From assembly GCA_963727955.1 (NCBI GenBank), contig CAVSII010000009.1:1-64000 (forward strand): DNA of 64,000 bases, given 5' to 3'. The number at the start of each line of letters is the position of its first letter. Positions within the stretch are counted from its first letter, which is position 1. Both the position numbers and the translations under genes were made by a program. This stretch comes from Bog-756 sp963727955 (GTDB lineage Bacteria > Actinomycetota > Acidimicrobiia > Acidimicrobiales > RAAP-2). The notes below the pieces were generated by a model, which made no database searches, was not told where the DNA came from, and saw nothing but the letters and a program-made list of their open reading frames with translations. Positions 63,351 to 64,000 of this stretch are shown in pieces.

Positions 63351-63935
63351 TCACGGGGTCGGCGACGTACCCCGTTTCCGGCGCCTCACCAGCACCAGGG
63401 TGGCGACGGCGAGGGCAGCTGCCGCCAGCAAGATGATCGGTGCGATGAACACGTGCCACGATGCCTGCTCGCTGGCCAGCAACGCCGGGGTTGACAGCAG
63501 ATTGGGGTCGTCCGGAACGATCACGCCGCGGATGACCGCTCCGGGGCGGAGCGACGTATTGCCGGGGATGTCCTGTTCGTGATGACGGCCTTGGAAGACG
63601 TACGTACCTTTGCAGGCGTATCCGGCAGGGTTCGATCCGCTACCGCCAAGGAGGCCCGTACAGCCGGTGACAGTCACCGCAACCGGCACGCCATGGTGCC
63701 GCAAATTCGAAGCCTGGGCGTTCTTTTCGGCACCGGCGACGATCAGGACCACGGCGATCACGACCAACGCCGCCAAGCACACCGCCATCACCAGACGGGC
63801 GGCCCTCCGTGGGTCGACATCCACGCCGGCCCCCCGGAGCCGGGTGAGAGGGAGGTCTGGAGACGCATCTCGGATCGGCTCGTCGGAACCGGTGGTCGTC
63901 CCCCCGGCCGGAGGCGTCGGTTCGGAGGTGATCAT
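63351..63935 (-). CDS. Membrane protein with two TM helices and an extracytoplasmic loop
   Basis: 194 residues, unknown function. An N-terminal helix (LVMAVCLAALVVIAVVLIVA, about residues 48-67) and a C-terminal helix (VFIAPIILLAAAALAVATLV) flank a 90-residue loop with two cysteines (VTGCTGLLGG, YACKGTYVF) that could form a disulfide. Resembles DUF3592-type domain layout, not confirmed. Its start region ATGATCACCTCCGA is duplicated immediately upstream, offering a second ATG that meets a stop after a few codons. Confidence 0.6.
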   Translation of the reverse strand: MITSEPTPPAGGTTTGSDEPIRDASPDLPLTRLRGAGVDVDPRRAARLVMAVCLAALVVIAVVLIVAGAEKNAQASNLRHHGVPVAVTVTGCTGLLGGSGSNPAGYACKGTYVFQGRHHEQDIPGNTSLRPGAVIRGVIVPDDPNLLSTPALLASEQASWHVFIAPIILLAAAALAVATLVLVRRRKRGTSPTP

Positions 63936-64000
63936 TGATCGGAGGTGATCATTGAAAGGTGATCATCGTGCTGTCCCCATGTCGACGACCGGTCGCACAA

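Overview
The window is chromosomal DNA from a high-GC actinobacterium. The evidence is a dnaK-grpE-dnaJ-hspR-clpB heat-shock operon, a polyphosphate glucokinase, an F420-type luciferase-like oxidoreductase, a DUF222/HNH (13E12-type) nuclease, a ClpS-DUF2017 pair and many start codons preceded by a TAnnnT box 6-9 nt upstream (leaderless promoters). Acidimicrobiia or a close relative is my best guess, with low confidence. Several genes carry single-base frame breaks. Because one of them is the essential serS, many of these are probably consensus errors rather than true pseudogenes.

Layout. 1-2.3 kb: a small catabolic module (Baeyer-Villiger-type monooxygenase, VOC protein, divergent TetR regulator, SDR). 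2.4-3.75 kb: a badly broken tyrosine integrase abutting tRNA-Arg(ACG), the likely edge of an integrated element. 3.9-8.1 kb: acyl-CoA metabolism (class III CoA-transferase, DUF35 protein, thiolase-like protein, quinone oxidoreductase). 8.2-10.3 kb: a polyphosphate-related pair (CHAD protein, ppgK). 10.4-16.2 kb: amidase, LLM oxidoreductase, cytochrome P450 and HNH nuclease, with large tandem repeats. 16.2-23.2 kb: a tightly overlapping minus-strand operon for a type IV secretion-like machine (VirD4/TraG, VirB4-like ATPase, SCO6880-like, TrbL-like and a small pilin-sized membrane protein) driven by one good leaderless promoter. 23.3-25.4 kb: SenX3/RegX3-like two-component system. 25.5-33.1 kb: serS, an ABC-2 exporter, TlpA-like thioredoxin, ctaB, ctaA, clpS, DUF2017 and a tRNA-Glu/Asp/Phe cluster. 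33.3-36.4 kb: small-molecule kinase, HAD phosphatase, PadR regulator, ferredoxin.

36.5-51.2 kb is dominated by de novo purine synthesis on the minus strand: purA, purD, purB, purC, purS, purQ, then purL, purF, purM and finally pyrE. Most neighbours overlap by 4 nt or less. A plus-strand IS630-type transposase and a small basic protein gene sit between purQ and purL, and a PHP phosphoesterase sits between purL and purF. 51.8-58.8 kb is the heat-shock operon with its own repressor hspR. 58.9-62.5 kb holds gpmA, a structured non-coding stretch, and amtB-glnB under a good candidate GlnR site. Two membrane proteins of unknown function close the window.

A striking global feature is the abundance of short tandem repeats (12-24 bp units, 3-9 copies). 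They lie just 5' of genes, inside N-terminal extensions or in linkers of otherwise ordinary proteins.
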